Source: UBA7455 sp026713185
GTDB lineage: Bacteria; Pseudomonadota; Gammaproteobacteria; Pseudomonadales; Azotimanducaceae
DNA: 64,000 nucleotides
Direction of reading: 5' to 3'
Assembly: GCA_963665785.1 (NCBI GenBank)
Contig: OY762456.1
Coordinates: 2,418,001 to 2,482,000, forward strand
A program made the translations under genes and the position numbers. The notes below the pieces were generated by a model. The model had not been told where the DNA came from. It was given only the letters and a program-made list of their open reading frames with translations, and searched no databases. Position 1 is the first letter of the stretch, and each line of letters begins with the position of its first letter. This document shows positions 36,800 to 46,554 of the stretch, one piece after another.

Positions 36800-37489
36800 A
36801 TGGGTGATGTGTTGATTAAAATTTCCGAAGTTGCCAAATCATATCATCGCGGCGCGATGGATATTCCAGTACTCGAAGATTTGAATCTGTCCATTGACAA
36901 AGGCGACTTCCTGGCCTTCATGGGTCCTTCCGGTTCCGGCAAAACAACACTTTTGAACCTCATTGGCGGGCTGGATTCTCCTACCGTCGGCTCCATCAGC
37001 ATCGCTGGTAAACAGATCCATCAGCTTTCCCAGGGTCAACTGGCGGTCTGGCGATCTCGCAATGTCGGATTCGTCTTTCAATTCTACAATTTACTGCCGA
37101 TACTCACTGCACAAAAAAATGTAGAGTTGCCCCTGCTGCTGACGCATATGTCCAGTAGTGAAAGAAAGCAACGGGCTCTGACCGCACTGCAGGTTGTGGG
37201 CCTGGAAGACCGTGCGAACCATCGCCCCAGGGAACTCTCCGGTGGTCAGGAACAACGGGTGGCTATTGCACGCGCCATTGTATCCGACCCCGAACTGCTG
37301 GTCTGCGATGAGCCCACGGGTGACCTTGACCGTACTACCGCTGACGAGATTCTGGAACTTCTGCAACTGCTTAACAGGGAGTATGGCAAGACCGTGCTGA
37401 TGGTGACACATGATCCCAAAGCTGCCGACCATGCCAATCACACCCTGTACCTGGACAAGGGCAGACTGACCGGACAGCAGGAATCATGA
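36800..37489 (+). CDS. MacB/LolD-like ABC transporter ATPase
   Basis: The 229-residue ATPase has Walker A MGPSGSGKTT, Q-loop VFQFYNLLPILTAQKNVELP, signature ELSGGQEQRVAIARAIV, Walker B LLVCDEPTGDLD and switch His in MVTHDPKAA. These, with the FYNLLP stretch, place it among the MacB/LolD/FtsE-type exporters that work by mechanotransmission. The signature has GGQEQR where GGQQQR is usual, a conservative change. It overlaps the next permease gene by four bases (ATGA). Confidence 0.94.
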   Translation: MGDVLIKISEVAKSYHRGAMDIPVLEDLNLSIDKGDFLAFMGPSGSGKTTLLNLIGGLDSPTVGSISIAGKQIHQLSQGQLAVWRSRNVGFVFQFYNLLPILTAQKNVELPLLLTHMSSSERKQRALTALQVVGLEDRANHRPRELSGGQEQRVAIARAIVSDPELLVCDEPTGDLDRTTADEILELLQLLNREYGKTVLMVTHDPKAADHANHTLYLDKGRLTGQQES

Positions 37490-38643
37490 AATATTTCAGC
37501 CTGATCCGGGCCGCTCTGTTTCGTAAACCCATCAGTAGCATATTAACCCTGGCGACACTGTTTATCGCATTCCTGTTGTTCGGGATGCTGAATTCAGTAT
37601 CCATGGCTTTTTCACAAGGCATTGATTTTTCGGGTATCGACAGGCTCATCGTAGCACCCAGGTATTCCATCATCGACGACATTCCATTGAATTACCAAAA
37701 CAGAATTCAGGAAGTACCCGGTGTGGAACAGGTAGCACATCGTTCCTGGTTTGGTGGCACTTACCAGGATAATACGCAATTTTTTTCTCGCTGGCCGGTT
37801 CCTCCGGCGGCGTTTCTCGACGTCTACCCGGAATATAAACTACCTCCTGACCAGGTCGAAGCATTCATCAACACCCGTACCGGCGCGATCATAGGGCGGG
37901 AGGTTGCCGACAGGCATGACCTTGAAGTTGGTGACAGGATTCCGATTATCCCCAATATATGGCTCAACAAAGACAATGGTCCCTGGGAATTTGATCTTGT
38001 CGGGATTTTTGATTCGGATGATGACACAGTCGATACCAATCAGATGTTTATCAACTTTGAGTTTTTCGATGAATACAGACAATTTGGTCAGGGTGGTGTC
38101 GGTACCTTTATCGTTAGGATTTCAGAACCGTCAAGAACTGCGGAAATCGCTAAAGAAATCGATGCGATATTTGCCAATAGCAATGATGAAACCAAGACCA
38201 CAACAGAAAAAGCATACAACCAGATGTTTGCCAATCAGTTAGGTGACATTGGTTTTATCATGACCAGTATTCTGTCTGCGGTATTCTTTACCATTTTGCT
38301 CCTGACGGGGAATACCATGGCACAGGCAATTCGGGAACGCATACCGGAGTTTGCCATTTTGAAAACCATTGGCTTCAGCAATACGCATATTCTGTGGATC
38401 GTTCTGTCCGAATCCGTTTTGATGATTCTTCTGGGATGCATCCCCGGATTGTTGACTGCACAGTTGCTGATTCCTTTATTCATGGGTGTGGTTCCATTTT
38501 TTGATTCAGTAGAGATGACACCACTGGTTTTCATACAGGGTATTGTCCTGGCTCTTCTGTTGGGGATTGTCGTTGGCTTACCCCCTGCATTACGCGCCAT
38601 GCGGCTGAATATCGTTAATGCAATGGGTGAACATGCAGTCTGA
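37486..38643 (+). CDS. FtsX/MacB-like ABC permease 1
   Basis: The 385-residue permease has an N-terminal span (PISSILTLATLFIAFLLFGML), a periplasmic MacB-type domain and three C-terminal spans of the FtsX family, with ERIPEFAILKTIGFSNTHILWIVLSES as coupling segment. It likely pairs with the second permease as a heterodimer. ATG 37486 overlaps the ATPase stop. Substrates of such heterodimers include peptides, lipids and macrolides; nothing here selects one. Confidence 0.9.
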   Translation: MKYFSLIRAALFRKPISSILTLATLFIAFLLFGMLNSVSMAFSQGIDFSGIDRLIVAPRYSIIDDIPLNYQNRIQEVPGVEQVAHRSWFGGTYQDNTQFFSRWPVPPAAFLDVYPEYKLPPDQVEAFINTRTGAIIGREVADRHDLEVGDRIPIIPNIWLNKDNGPWEFDLVGIFDSDDDTVDTNQMFINFEFFDEYRQFGQGGVGTFIVRISEPSRTAEIAKEIDAIFANSNDETKTTTEKAYNQMFANQLGDIGFIMTSILSAVFFTILLLTGNTMAQAIRERIPEFAILKTIGFSNTHILWIVLSESVLMILLGCIPGLLTAQLLIPLFMGVVPFFDSVEMTPLVFIQGIVLALLLGIVVGLPPALRAMRLNIVNAMGEHAV

Positions 38644-38676
38644 TAAAGTCCCGGCGCTCAGTAGAAGGTGCGAACG

Positions 38677-39861
38677 ATGAACAGTATCCATCAGACCCTG
38701 TCTATTACCATGATGAATCTCCGCAATCTATCTTCAAGAGTCGGTTCATCCATGGTCATTGTGGTTGGAATCGCCGGTGTGGTGGCTGTACTCATTACGG
38801 TGCTGTCCATGGCAAAAGGATTTGAGGCAACTTTGAAGGGCAGTGGTTTCCCGGATCGCGCCATCGTTATGCGCGGTGGTTCCGAGAGTGAGATGTCAAG
38901 CGGATTGTCTGTACAACAAGCCCGATTGATTGAAAGCAATCCCTGGATTGAAACTGGTCAATCAGGCGCCATGGCGGCGGGGGAAATCTACGTGATTGCG
39001 GACATCCGTAAACGCGGAAACAACTCGGAAGCCAACATGCCTATGCGTGGTGTAGAAGAGAAATCCTTTATTATCCGGGACGAAGTAACGATAGTCGAAG
39101 GACGGAATCTGACATTTGGTCGCTTTGAGTTGATTGCCGGTGTAAAAGCAGCCGATCAATTCCAGGGGATAGATATCGGTGGTCAATTGAATATCAGGGG
39201 CGCCAAATGGACAGTGGTCGGTCTTTTTGAGGCAGATGATTCCATTTATGAATCAGAAGTCTGGGTCGATGCCGTGGTACTCCGTTCCAATCTCAATCGA
39301 GGCGGTGGATACAATACACTGTTCGTCAAGTTGAAGTCAGAAGATAACCTGGAAACTTTTGAACAGTCACTGGCGGATGATCCCCAACTGGAAACCAATG
39401 TCATCAGGGAAACCACTTATTACAGTGCACAATCAGGTGGAACCACTGCGCTCATCGAAACGTTCGGCTACAGTGTTGGATTCATCATGGCAATTGGCGC
39501 CATATTTGCGGCGTTAAATACCATGTATTCTGCAGTATCTACCCGTTCTGTTGAAATTGCCACGCTGCGGGCGCTGGGATTTGGTCCTGCTCCCATCGTT
39601 ATCTCGGTGATGACCGAGGCATTGGTCCTGGCCATTATTGGCGGCATTACAGGCGCCTTGATTGCCTATCTTTTTTTCAACGGATACACCGCGTCAACCT
39701 GGGGCGGTACTTTTTCCCAGGTATCATTCGACTTTGCAGTAACGACAGAACTGATTACAAACGGTATCGTCTGGTCCTGTCTTCTCGGACTAACCGGCGG
39801 ATTGTTCCCGGCCATTTCAGCTACCCTGCAACCGATTACAGTCACGTTACGGGGAATGTAA
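38677..39861 (+). CDS. FtsX/MacB-like ABC permease 2
   Basis: I take ATG 38677, with AGAAGG about ten bases upstream; a GTG at 38668 is directly on that site. The 394-residue protein has an N-terminal span (SMVIVVGIAGVVAVLITVLSMAKGFE), a MacB_PCD periplasmic domain (SNPWIETGQSG, NMPMRGVEEKSF) and C-terminal FtsX spans (SVEIATLRALGFGPAPIVISVMTEALVL). It closes the export operon, with the adaptor, ATPase and first permease. Confidence 0.9.
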   Translation: MNSIHQTLSITMMNLRNLSSRVGSSMVIVVGIAGVVAVLITVLSMAKGFEATLKGSGFPDRAIVMRGGSESEMSSGLSVQQARLIESNPWIETGQSGAMAAGEIYVIADIRKRGNNSEANMPMRGVEEKSFIIRDEVTIVEGRNLTFGRFELIAGVKAADQFQGIDIGGQLNIRGAKWTVVGLFEADDSIYESEVWVDAVVLRSNLNRGGGYNTLFVKLKSEDNLETFEQSLADDPQLETNVIRETTYYSAQSGGTTALIETFGYSVGFIMAIGAIFAALNTMYSAVSTRSVEIATLRALGFGPAPIVISVMTEALVLAIIGGITGALIAYLFFNGYTASTWGGTFSQVSFDFAVTTELITNGIVWSCLLGLTGGLFPAISATLQPITVTLRGM

Positions 39862-39930
39862 TAATTGTGGAACATCCAGGCAGAAGTCTGTCACTGACCT
39901 GGTGAGTTTCCTGGCTTCCGGTGGCCGTCA

Positions 39931-40707
39931 TTATTGCCAGAAACGATCTAACTTGAGCCAGGAGCGTATCGGTATCAGTTCTCCGGTAATCGAATCCGAT
40001 GCTGGTGAGGCAAGGAAAAGAGCCAGATTTGCCACATCTTCAGGGTTCGGCGGTAAATCCAGTCTTGGCACAGGATTCCCCTCTTTATCAACAGCAGGTG
40101 GAATGAAGTTATATCCCTTCAATTCCTCGGTGGCAATCAGACCCGGTAGAATACAATTCACATTGATATTATATTTTGCCCACATCATGGCGAGGTTATT
40201 GGTAAGACTGAGAACGCCCGCCTTGGCTGCAGAATAGTGCAACTGGTTCGGGTTGCCTTTGCTACCCGCTACCGATGAGACGTTTATGATCTTGCCACCA
40301 CCTTGCTTGATCATTTGCCTGCCTGCCGCCATACACACCAGGAAACAACCCGTCAGATTGAGTTCCACAATATGATTCCAATCATCCAGAGGCGTGTCTT
40401 CTGCTTTCTGGCTCTTCCCCCAGCGGCCTGCATTGTTGACTATCACATCTACAGATCCAAAAGCCTCGACGGTCCTGCTGATTAATTCGTCAAGTTGATC
40501 CTCGCTGGTAATATCAACCGGTATTGCTATTGCTTTCTGGCCCTTGTCATTGATCTCGTCTGCGACTTTCTGAATATTTTCCGCATTCCTGCTGGTAACC
40601 ACTACATTAGCCCCCGCTTCTGCATAGGCTCGTGCCATCGGCAGGCCAAGTCCACCGGCGCCACCCGTTACAATTGCTGTTTTACCGATTAACTTAAAAT
40701 TCGACAT
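39931..40707 (-). CDS. Short-chain dehydrogenase (SDR family)
   Basis: The 258-residue SDR shows TGGAGGLGLPMA at 14-25, NNAGRWG near 92 and the active site INVSSVAGSKGNPNQLHYSAAKAG, with Ser, Tyr and Lys in order. The segment VVTSRNAENIQKVADEI has Arg after the second beta strand, which suggests NADP(H). It resembles gluconate 5-dehydrogenase and 3-oxoacyl-ACP reductase-like proteins, but substrate cannot be assigned. It is tail to tail with the export operon. Confidence 0.85.
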   Translation of the reverse strand: MSNFKLIGKTAIVTGGAGGLGLPMARAYAEAGANVVVTSRNAENIQKVADEINDKGQKAIAIPVDITSEDQLDELISRTVEAFGSVDVIVNNAGRWGKSQKAEDTPLDDWNHIVELNLTGCFLVCMAAGRQMIKQGGGKIINVSSVAGSKGNPNQLHYSAAKAGVLSLTNNLAMMWAKYNINVNCILPGLIATEELKGYNFIPPAVDKEGNPVPRLDLPPNPEDVANLALFLASPASDSITGELIPIRSWLKLDRFWQ

Positions 40708-40811
40708 TTTCCATCCATTTCATCCAGGTTGATTCACTAAACCACAAACAGTGTACAAGAGTAAAAAGAATCCCGCAGATCGACAATCATGCAAATCATC
40801 AACTAAACAGG

Positions 40812-43370
40812 TTATAAACGCGGGTCCACGGGCTCTGATTCCAGTGCCAATACCGCGAACACGCATTCGTGAACTCGCCGCAACGGTTCGCGCTGGATAA
40901 ATCGTTCCAGCCCCTCTAGTCCCAGGGCGAATTCCCGCCGTGCCAATGAACGCTTTGCACCCAGACCGCGTTGCCTTAATCGAGCCAGATTTTCTTCCAT
41001 GGCGTAATCAGGACCGTAGATGATGCGCAGGTATTCACGGCCACGACATTTCACCGCGGGTTGCACCATGCCCTGCCCCTTCCGGACAACAAAATTCCAG
41101 GGTTTCACCACCATGCCTTCGCCACCGGCCGCAGTCAGTGTCTCCCACCAGAGGATGGCATCAGCACATCCAGCCTCGTCGTCAAGGTCCACAGTCCTGC
41201 AGGCAGTGGTCATCAACAGATCGTCGTCTGTGCAGAGTTCAGCGAGTTGCTCCATATGCCAGCCGTGATCTTTGTCCGTATGAACCACACCCTCGGTAGC
41301 CATCAGGTGGAACGGTGCAAGTTTCAGATCGCCAACAGTAGAAACCGGCCAGTTGTAGCGTTTGTATGCGTCTTTGTAGCTGTCAGCCAATACAGATCGT
41401 GTCTGGAAGCGTTGCAGCAGATCTGCAGAATCGAGGCCGCGCACTGTTGCGCTTTCCAGCGCCGCAATCGCTTGAGCAAGGCCGATCCCGGCTGCGTCGG
41501 CAACAGGCTGGTAATGGGTCTGCAACAATTCGCCTGCTTTTGCGGACCAGGGCATAATCTCGCAATCCAGACAAAACCAGTCGGTATCAAACTTTTTCCA
41601 AAAACCGCATTGGTCGGCGGCGTTATGCACACGGTCGAGAATTTGCTTTTCGAAACCGCCATGAAAACTATCGTCATTGAAGAAACCACGACCGGTACGG
41701 GTATAGATCACACCAGCGCTTTCATTATTGACGCCGAAGCGGTTTCGGGCAGCGTCCCCGTCTCGACAGACCACCACGATGGCGCGCGAACCCATGTGCT
41801 TTTCCTCGCAAACTACCTTTTGCACACCATTACTGCGGAAATACCCGAATGCCTCTGCAGGGTGTTCCAACAGACCTTCCAAAGCACTGGTTCCACAGGG
41901 CGACATGGTGGGTGGCAGATAGATAAGCCACTTCGGATTGATGGCGAACCGGCTCATGACTTCAAGCGCTGCTGCGGCGTTTTCCTGACGTACAGTGATG
42001 TTAGACAAATAGCGAGTATCTATGATGTGCTTCCCAAGCACATCGTCTATATCAAGTACTTCGTCATGGGTGTGTTGTGCTGATAGTTCAGGCACAGCAG
42101 ACAGCCCGGGGCCAGTGGGAGCGTAGTATATTTTTTCTGCAGGAACAGAAACCAGTTCCCGCTCCGGGTAACGCAACGCGGTCAGGCTGCCACCGAACAC
42201 ACAGCCAGTATCAACACAGATAGTGTGATTTACCCATTCAGCCCTGGGCACAGGTGTATGACCATAGACGACGGCCGCATCGCCACGGTATTCACCAGCC
42301 CAGTTATAGCGTACGGGAAAGCCGAACTCGTCGGTTTCACCCGTGGTTTCGCCATAAAGCGCAAACTCACGTACCGCACCAGACGACCGATTCTGCATTT
42401 CTGCTTTCAATCCGGCATGGGCGACCACGAGTTTGCCGGCATCGAACATGTAATGGCTCACCAGGCTATCAATAAAAGCCGCGACACGGTCATGAAATAC
42501 TGGTGATTCGGCCTCCATTTGAGCCACAGTCTCGTCAAGCCCGTGAATGAGCTTGACGTTGCGCCCGCGCAATTTACGTAACAACTTTACCTCGTGGTTA
42601 CCAGGAATGCAGAGTGCCGTACCACTTTCAACGGCATCCATAACAAGGCGCAAACAATTTACGATGCCAGGACCGCGGTCGATAATGTCGCCAAGAAAAA
42701 TCAATCGTCTTGATTGTGGATGCGATACCTCAAAACGTTCTCTTTCGCGTTCGACTGTGTAGCCCAGTTTGTCCAGCAAAGTGGACAGTTCATCAAAGCA
42801 GCCATGGATATCACCAATGATGTCGAATGGTCCTGCGTCATCACGGCGATCAGTCCACAGGGGTTGGCGCTTGATGGTAGCGCTGTCTATTTCTGCCTCT
42901 GAGCGTAGCCGGAATCGATAGCGCGATCCCTTCCGACCAAGCTGCTTGATCGAACGGCGTAACAATCGAATGTGATTGTGCACGACGTGTGGGCCGAAGT
43001 TTCGATCCTGCCGTGTGGCATTACGTTCCTGGCAGATGCGTTCCGGCAGATCAAATATGATACTCACGGTAAATGCATGGTATTCACGGGCAAGGCGTAT
43101 GAACCGGCTGCGGTCTTCTGTACGTACGTTGGTGGCGTCTACCACGGTCAGTCGTCTGGCGGCCAGGCGTTTTCGTGCAATGAATTCAAGCACCTCGAAG
43201 GCATCACTGGTTGCCGCCTGGTCTGTGGCGTCGTCGCTCACCAGCGCCCGGCAGTAATCCGAAGAAATCACTTCTGTAGGCGCAAAGTGCTTGTGCGCAA
43301 AGGTGGACTTGCCGGAGCCGGAAGCGCCGATCAACATGACCAGGCAGTATTCGGGTATTTCTATTTGCAT
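40812..43370 (-). CDS. pnkp: Bacterial polynucleotide kinase-phosphatase-ligase Pnkp
   Basis: The 852-residue RNA end-healing and sealing enzyme has three modules. The N-terminal 5'-OH kinase (to about 160) has P-loop GASGSGKST. A binuclear metallophosphatase (about 180-420) has DIIGDIHGCFDEL, FLGDIIDRGPG, GNHE and VVYGHTPV. A C-terminal ligase-like adenylyltransferase domain has the nucleophile Lys in CEEKHMGSRAIVV, later DCEIMPW and EGMVVKPW. In studied homologues, Pnkp with Hen1 repairs RNAs cut in anticodon loops by ribotoxins. It overlaps hen1 by ten bases in the same operon. Confidence 0.94.
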   Translation of the reverse strand: MQIEIPEYCLVMLIGASGSGKSTFAHKHFAPTEVISSDYCRALVSDDATDQAATSDAFEVLEFIARKRLAARRLTVVDATNVRTEDRSRFIRLAREYHAFTVSIIFDLPERICQERNATRQDRNFGPHVVHNHIRLLRRSIKQLGRKGSRYRFRLRSEAEIDSATIKRQPLWTDRRDDAGPFDIIGDIHGCFDELSTLLDKLGYTVERERERFEVSHPQSRRLIFLGDIIDRGPGIVNCLRLVMDAVESGTALCIPGNHEVKLLRKLRGRNVKLIHGLDETVAQMEAESPVFHDRVAAFIDSLVSHYMFDAGKLVVAHAGLKAEMQNRSSGAVREFALYGETTGETDEFGFPVRYNWAGEYRGDAAVVYGHTPVPRAEWVNHTICVDTGCVFGGSLTALRYPERELVSVPAEKIYYAPTGPGLSAVPELSAQHTHDEVLDIDDVLGKHIIDTRYLSNITVRQENAAAALEVMSRFAINPKWLIYLPPTMSPCGTSALEGLLEHPAEAFGYFRSNGVQKVVCEEKHMGSRAIVVVCRDGDAARNRFGVNNESAGVIYTRTGRGFFNDDSFHGGFEKQILDRVHNAADQCGFWKKFDTDWFCLDCEIMPWSAKAGELLQTHYQPVADAAGIGLAQAIAALESATVRGLDSADLLQRFQTRSVLADSYKDAYKRYNWPVSTVGDLKLAPFHLMATEGVVHTDKDHGWHMEQLAELCTDDDLLMTTACRTVDLDDEAGCADAILWWETLTAAGGEGMVVKPWNFVVRKGQGMVQPAVKCRGREYLRIIYGPDYAMEENLARLRQRGLGAKRSLARREFALGLEGLERFIQREPLRRVHECVFAVLALESEPVDPRL

Positions 43371-44716
43371 CGATGAAAAATCCCCATCTGGGTCGGTGGT
43401 CCAAGAACCGGATCAACTTCACCGACTGGTTCTATCGTCACCGAATAACCGTGAGCCTCTGTCACTTTATCAGCCCACGCCGCAAATTCGGTTCGCGTCC
43501 ACTCAAAGCGGTGGTCGCGATGGCGGAACTCTCCCTGGGCAATATTCGGGTAATTGACGTTGTATTCCCGGTTCGGCGTTGTGACCACCACCGTCTCCGG
43601 TTTTGCATATTCAAATATCGCACGTTCAAAAGTGGTAAGTTGTCCAGGGTCCAGGTGCTCAACTGCTTCCACTATAGCGGCGGCGTCATAACCTTCCAGG
43701 CGGGCATCACGATAGGTCATCGCGCCATGCAGGAGCCTGATGCGACGTCTTTTGAGATCCGGCAACCGGTTTAACCTGAGTCGCCGGCCGGCAAGTTCCA
43801 ATGCATTGACAGAGACATCCACTCCGACGATTTCATGGAATTGCGGCACAGCCAGGAGTTCCTTCAACAGTCGCCCTTCCCCACAACCTATATCCAGCAG
43901 ACGATTAGCGCCACATTCTTTAAGTACACGCACCACTGCAGCGATGCGGATGTCGTTTAATGGCAGGAAATGTTCAGTGGCGTCCTCTTGACCCGTGCCC
44001 TGTTCCACCCCCTCACCATCCGAAAGACGTGCAATAGCTTCACCAGCCAGACCAGACTGGTGTTTGAGATAACGGCGCACAATCATGTCACGTAGCGGAT
44101 GCGCATCAAGCCAGCCCTCACCTCGGGAAATCAACTTGTCGACTTCGGCGTCGCCCACCCAGTAGTGCTTGCGGTTGTCCAGCACTGGAATCAATACGTA
44201 CAGATGAGTAAGCAATTCGGTCAGAGGTTTGCTGCATTCCAACGTCACATTGCGATATCGAACAGCGTTGGCGTCTTCGTCCGATGGCGATACAGCAACC
44301 TTGTAACCCAACGGTTCGAACAGCCCCCGCACGACGTCATCTCCACCCCGGCACGGCAGAGCGGCAATGCCTGCAGACAGCGGCAAGGGTTGGTCCACGA
44401 GTTCGGGACGATCCTTGCTGCGACCAGCCAGGGCACTACCGAAAACACGGGCGATGGCAACACTCAGAAAAGACGATGCGACATATGGCCTGTCGTTGAT
44501 GTAGTCGGTCAGCAAGGCACCACGACCGCGTACGAGTCCAATAGGGTCAACATCGAGTAAAAGCGCCGCCGTACAGCGCTCCTCGGACGCTTCCGGATAG
44601 AAAACATGGGCTCTTCCGAACGAAAGTTCAAATGCCTGTACCCGAGCCGGATTCTTGTGCAGCAGGTAGCCAAGATCTGTCGCGGGTTGTCGTGTTGTCG
44701 TAATGGTGAGCAACAT
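43361..44716 (-). CDS. hen1: Hen1 3'-terminal RNA ribose 2'-O-methyltransferase
   Basis: The 451-residue protein joins an N-terminal Hen1 domain that supports Pnkp ligation (VFYPEASEERCTAALLLDVDPIGLVRG) to a C-terminal SAM methyltransferase: RLLDIGCGEGRLLKELL (motif I), and the Mn2+ site EAVEHLDPGQLTTFE with a later His in the FRHRDHRFEW segment. TTPNREYNVNYP is a strong Hen1 motif. It marks the repaired site with 2'-O-methyl, which blocks repeated cleavage. It is the first gene of the hen1-pnkp operon; the promoter should be in 44717-44810. Confidence 0.94.
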   Translation of the reverse strand: MLLTITTTRQPATDLGYLLHKNPARVQAFELSFGRAHVFYPEASEERCTAALLLDVDPIGLVRGRGALLTDYINDRPYVASSFLSVAIARVFGSALAGRSKDRPELVDQPLPLSAGIAALPCRGGDDVVRGLFEPLGYKVAVSPSDEDANAVRYRNVTLECSKPLTELLTHLYVLIPVLDNRKHYWVGDAEVDKLISRGEGWLDAHPLRDMIVRRYLKHQSGLAGEAIARLSDGEGVEQGTGQEDATEHFLPLNDIRIAAVVRVLKECGANRLLDIGCGEGRLLKELLAVPQFHEIVGVDVSVNALELAGRRLRLNRLPDLKRRRIRLLHGAMTYRDARLEGYDAAAIVEAVEHLDPGQLTTFERAIFEYAKPETVVVTTPNREYNVNYPNIAQGEFRHRDHRFEWTRTEFAAWADKVTEAHGYSVTIEPVGEVDPVLGPPTQMGIFHRCK

Positions 44717-44811
44717 GGTATCGGACTCCGTGAATTACCTCATGTGAATGTCACAACTCAAACTCCCGGAATACGACTTTCACGACAGGAACTGACCAGT
44801 TGATGATTTGC

Positions 44812-45558
44812 TCAGGGTTTCTTGACAGATTTTTTGTTCTGGCCAAATGGATTGACGGCAATGATTAATTGCTCCAATTCAGGAAACCTGGCTGCCCACT
44901 CCTGATTATCACCTTCCGCGGTCGACCATTCCTGCAGCGGGTACATATATTGCCGGGCATACAGGTAAGGCAGGATATTCAATTTGCGCGCCGCACCAGC
45001 CTTTACACCATACCATAAGTGACCATGCCACACCGCCAGCGATCCTGCTTTTACGCTGAGTATAATTTCCGGGAGATCTGGAGCAACGGTTCCCGCTGTA
45101 CCCGGATTATGACCAAACCGATGACTCCCCGGAATAACATACAGATCATCGACAGCATCCAGAATCCAGCAGGCAGTTGCCATATACGGAGACTCGGGCA
45201 ACGGCGTCGGTAGATTAACATCACTGTGCAGAGGCACTACGGTCAATTCTTTTTGCGGATTGATGAATGGTGCAATACCGGATAGGTGTGCATTGGCGCC
45301 AATAAGAAAACGCACCAGGGACAGGGCTACTGGATCGGTAGCAGCCTGAATCATGTCTTCGCTTTCAAGCAGCGACACGTCATTTGCCACTGCTCCCGCA
45401 AGCGAAGCGACCGAGCCGCCAAATCCGGTCTTCTCTGGTTCAACCACGGTGAAGCCATAAATATTGAGTTCAAGCGCGTTGTGCTCCAAACCGAGTTCAG
45501 CCAACTGCTGACGGTTATCATCAACCGACGGGAAGCTCTTCAGGTACGGGATATCCAT
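44812..45558 (-). CDS. Phytanoyl-CoA dioxygenase (PhyH) family protein A
   Basis: The 248-residue protein has the Fe(II)/2-oxoglutarate site of PhyH proteins: HSD in VVPLHSDVNLPTPLP and the distal His in GSLAVWHGHLWYGVKAG. YVIPGSHRFGHNP precedes it, as in the family. It is four bases downstream of a second PhyH gene on the same strand. The N-termini of both share the pattern ALELNIYGFTVVEPEK / LLDLITYGFTVIPPEK, so they are distant tandem paralogues. Substrate is unknown; members hydroxylate acyl-CoAs, amino acids and many small molecules. The C-terminus ends in a Lys-rich tail. Confidence 0.83.
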   Translation of the reverse strand: MDIPYLKSFPSVDDNRQQLAELGLEHNALELNIYGFTVVEPEKTGFGGSVASLAGAVANDVSLLESEDMIQAATDPVALSLVRFLIGANAHLSGIAPFINPQKELTVVPLHSDVNLPTPLPESPYMATACWILDAVDDLYVIPGSHRFGHNPGTAGTVAPDLPEIILSVKAGSLAVWHGHLWYGVKAGAARKLNILPYLYARQYMYPLQEWSTAEGDNQEWAARFPELEQLIIAVNPFGQNKKSVKKP

Positions 45559-45562
45559 GGCA

Positions 45563-46435
45563 TTACGCGTATTGCGTCATCCCGGGCTGCGTTTCTACTG
45601 AACGGACCTCACCGATCAACCTGGGTAAATCCGGCCAGCGTTGCAATAACGCCGGATCGATATTGTCGTACCGTTGCCAGGCTCGAACGTGCTGCCGCAT
45701 CCAGAAGCTGGTGATCATCAAGCGCAATCCGGGGGTATACTTTGGCGGTGCTGCATGCCATGTCGAACCAGTCCAGCAGGCGAGAGAACCGGCAGGACCG
45801 GTTATGGCAACCGGTTTCGTGTGCTCGCTCCTGTCCTGATCAAGCAATTGCTGGATATCTTCCATATTCTTACCGGAGGCAGGATGTGGTTGCGTACTTC
45901 GCAGATGACTACCTGGAATGAGCACGGTTGGACCATCTTCCAGACCGTTATAGTCTGACAACAGCCAGGACAGGTTGGCATAGTGATCGTAAGTAGGCCA
46001 TGGTGACTGGATATTAAACTGGTCCGCGTGTAATCCTTTGCCACTTCCCATTTGACACGTTTTAATATTTCCGAAGGTCGCTCCCACAAAAGCACTCTTG
46101 CCCATCATGAACTGAGCCACAAACTGCATCACAGGATTGTGAATCATTTCGATGAACACTTCGTCTTCCATGAGCAACCCCGAATTGGCTAAACGATATT
46201 CCAGAGGGCCGTCAAATGTACGCCAGTCGTCAATGTGATTACCGATTCGTTCACTGAGTTCCAGAAGCGCGGTTCGCAGACGGTCGGTAAATTCTACCGG
46301 CGCCACTTTCTCAGGGGGTATGACGGTAAAACCGTAAGTAATCAGATCCAGAAGATTGGTTTCGATTCCATATCGCGCAGCGGCCTGCATTATCGAATCC
46401 AGTTCCGGTTGGGACTCAAGGGCTGCTATTTCCAC
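45563..46435 (-). CDS. Phytanoyl-CoA dioxygenase (PhyH) family protein B
   Basis: The 290-residue protein has GKGLHADQFNIQSPWP (HxD), VLIPGSHLRSTQPHP and GSLACWTGSTWHAAPPKYTPGLRLMI, which give the metal-binding His-Asp...His and the Arg that binds 2-oxoglutarate. It is probably translated with PhyH protein A, four bases downstream. The pair could act in sequence or as a heterodimer. The start at 46435 gives a typical family length. Confidence 0.85.
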   Translation of the reverse strand: MEIAALESQPELDSIMQAAARYGIETNLLDLITYGFTVIPPEKVAPVEFTDRLRTALLELSERIGNHIDDWRTFDGPLEYRLANSGLLMEDEVFIEMIHNPVMQFVAQFMMGKSAFVGATFGNIKTCQMGSGKGLHADQFNIQSPWPTYDHYANLSWLLSDYNGLEDGPTVLIPGSHLRSTQPHPASGKNMEDIQQLLDQDRSEHTKPVAITGPAGSLACWTGSTWHAAPPKYTPGLRLMITSFWMRQHVRAWQRYDNIDPALLQRWPDLPRLIGEVRSVETQPGMTQYA

Positions 46436-46554
46436 GAGGCGCTCCTGTTTTTATGGAACTTAAGACAATATACCTTTTCCATCCGCTGGTAAATATAAAG
46501 CCTTCTGCAAAATGAGTTGACTGATGTGCAGGGTGACAGCCTGCTGGTGCAGGC

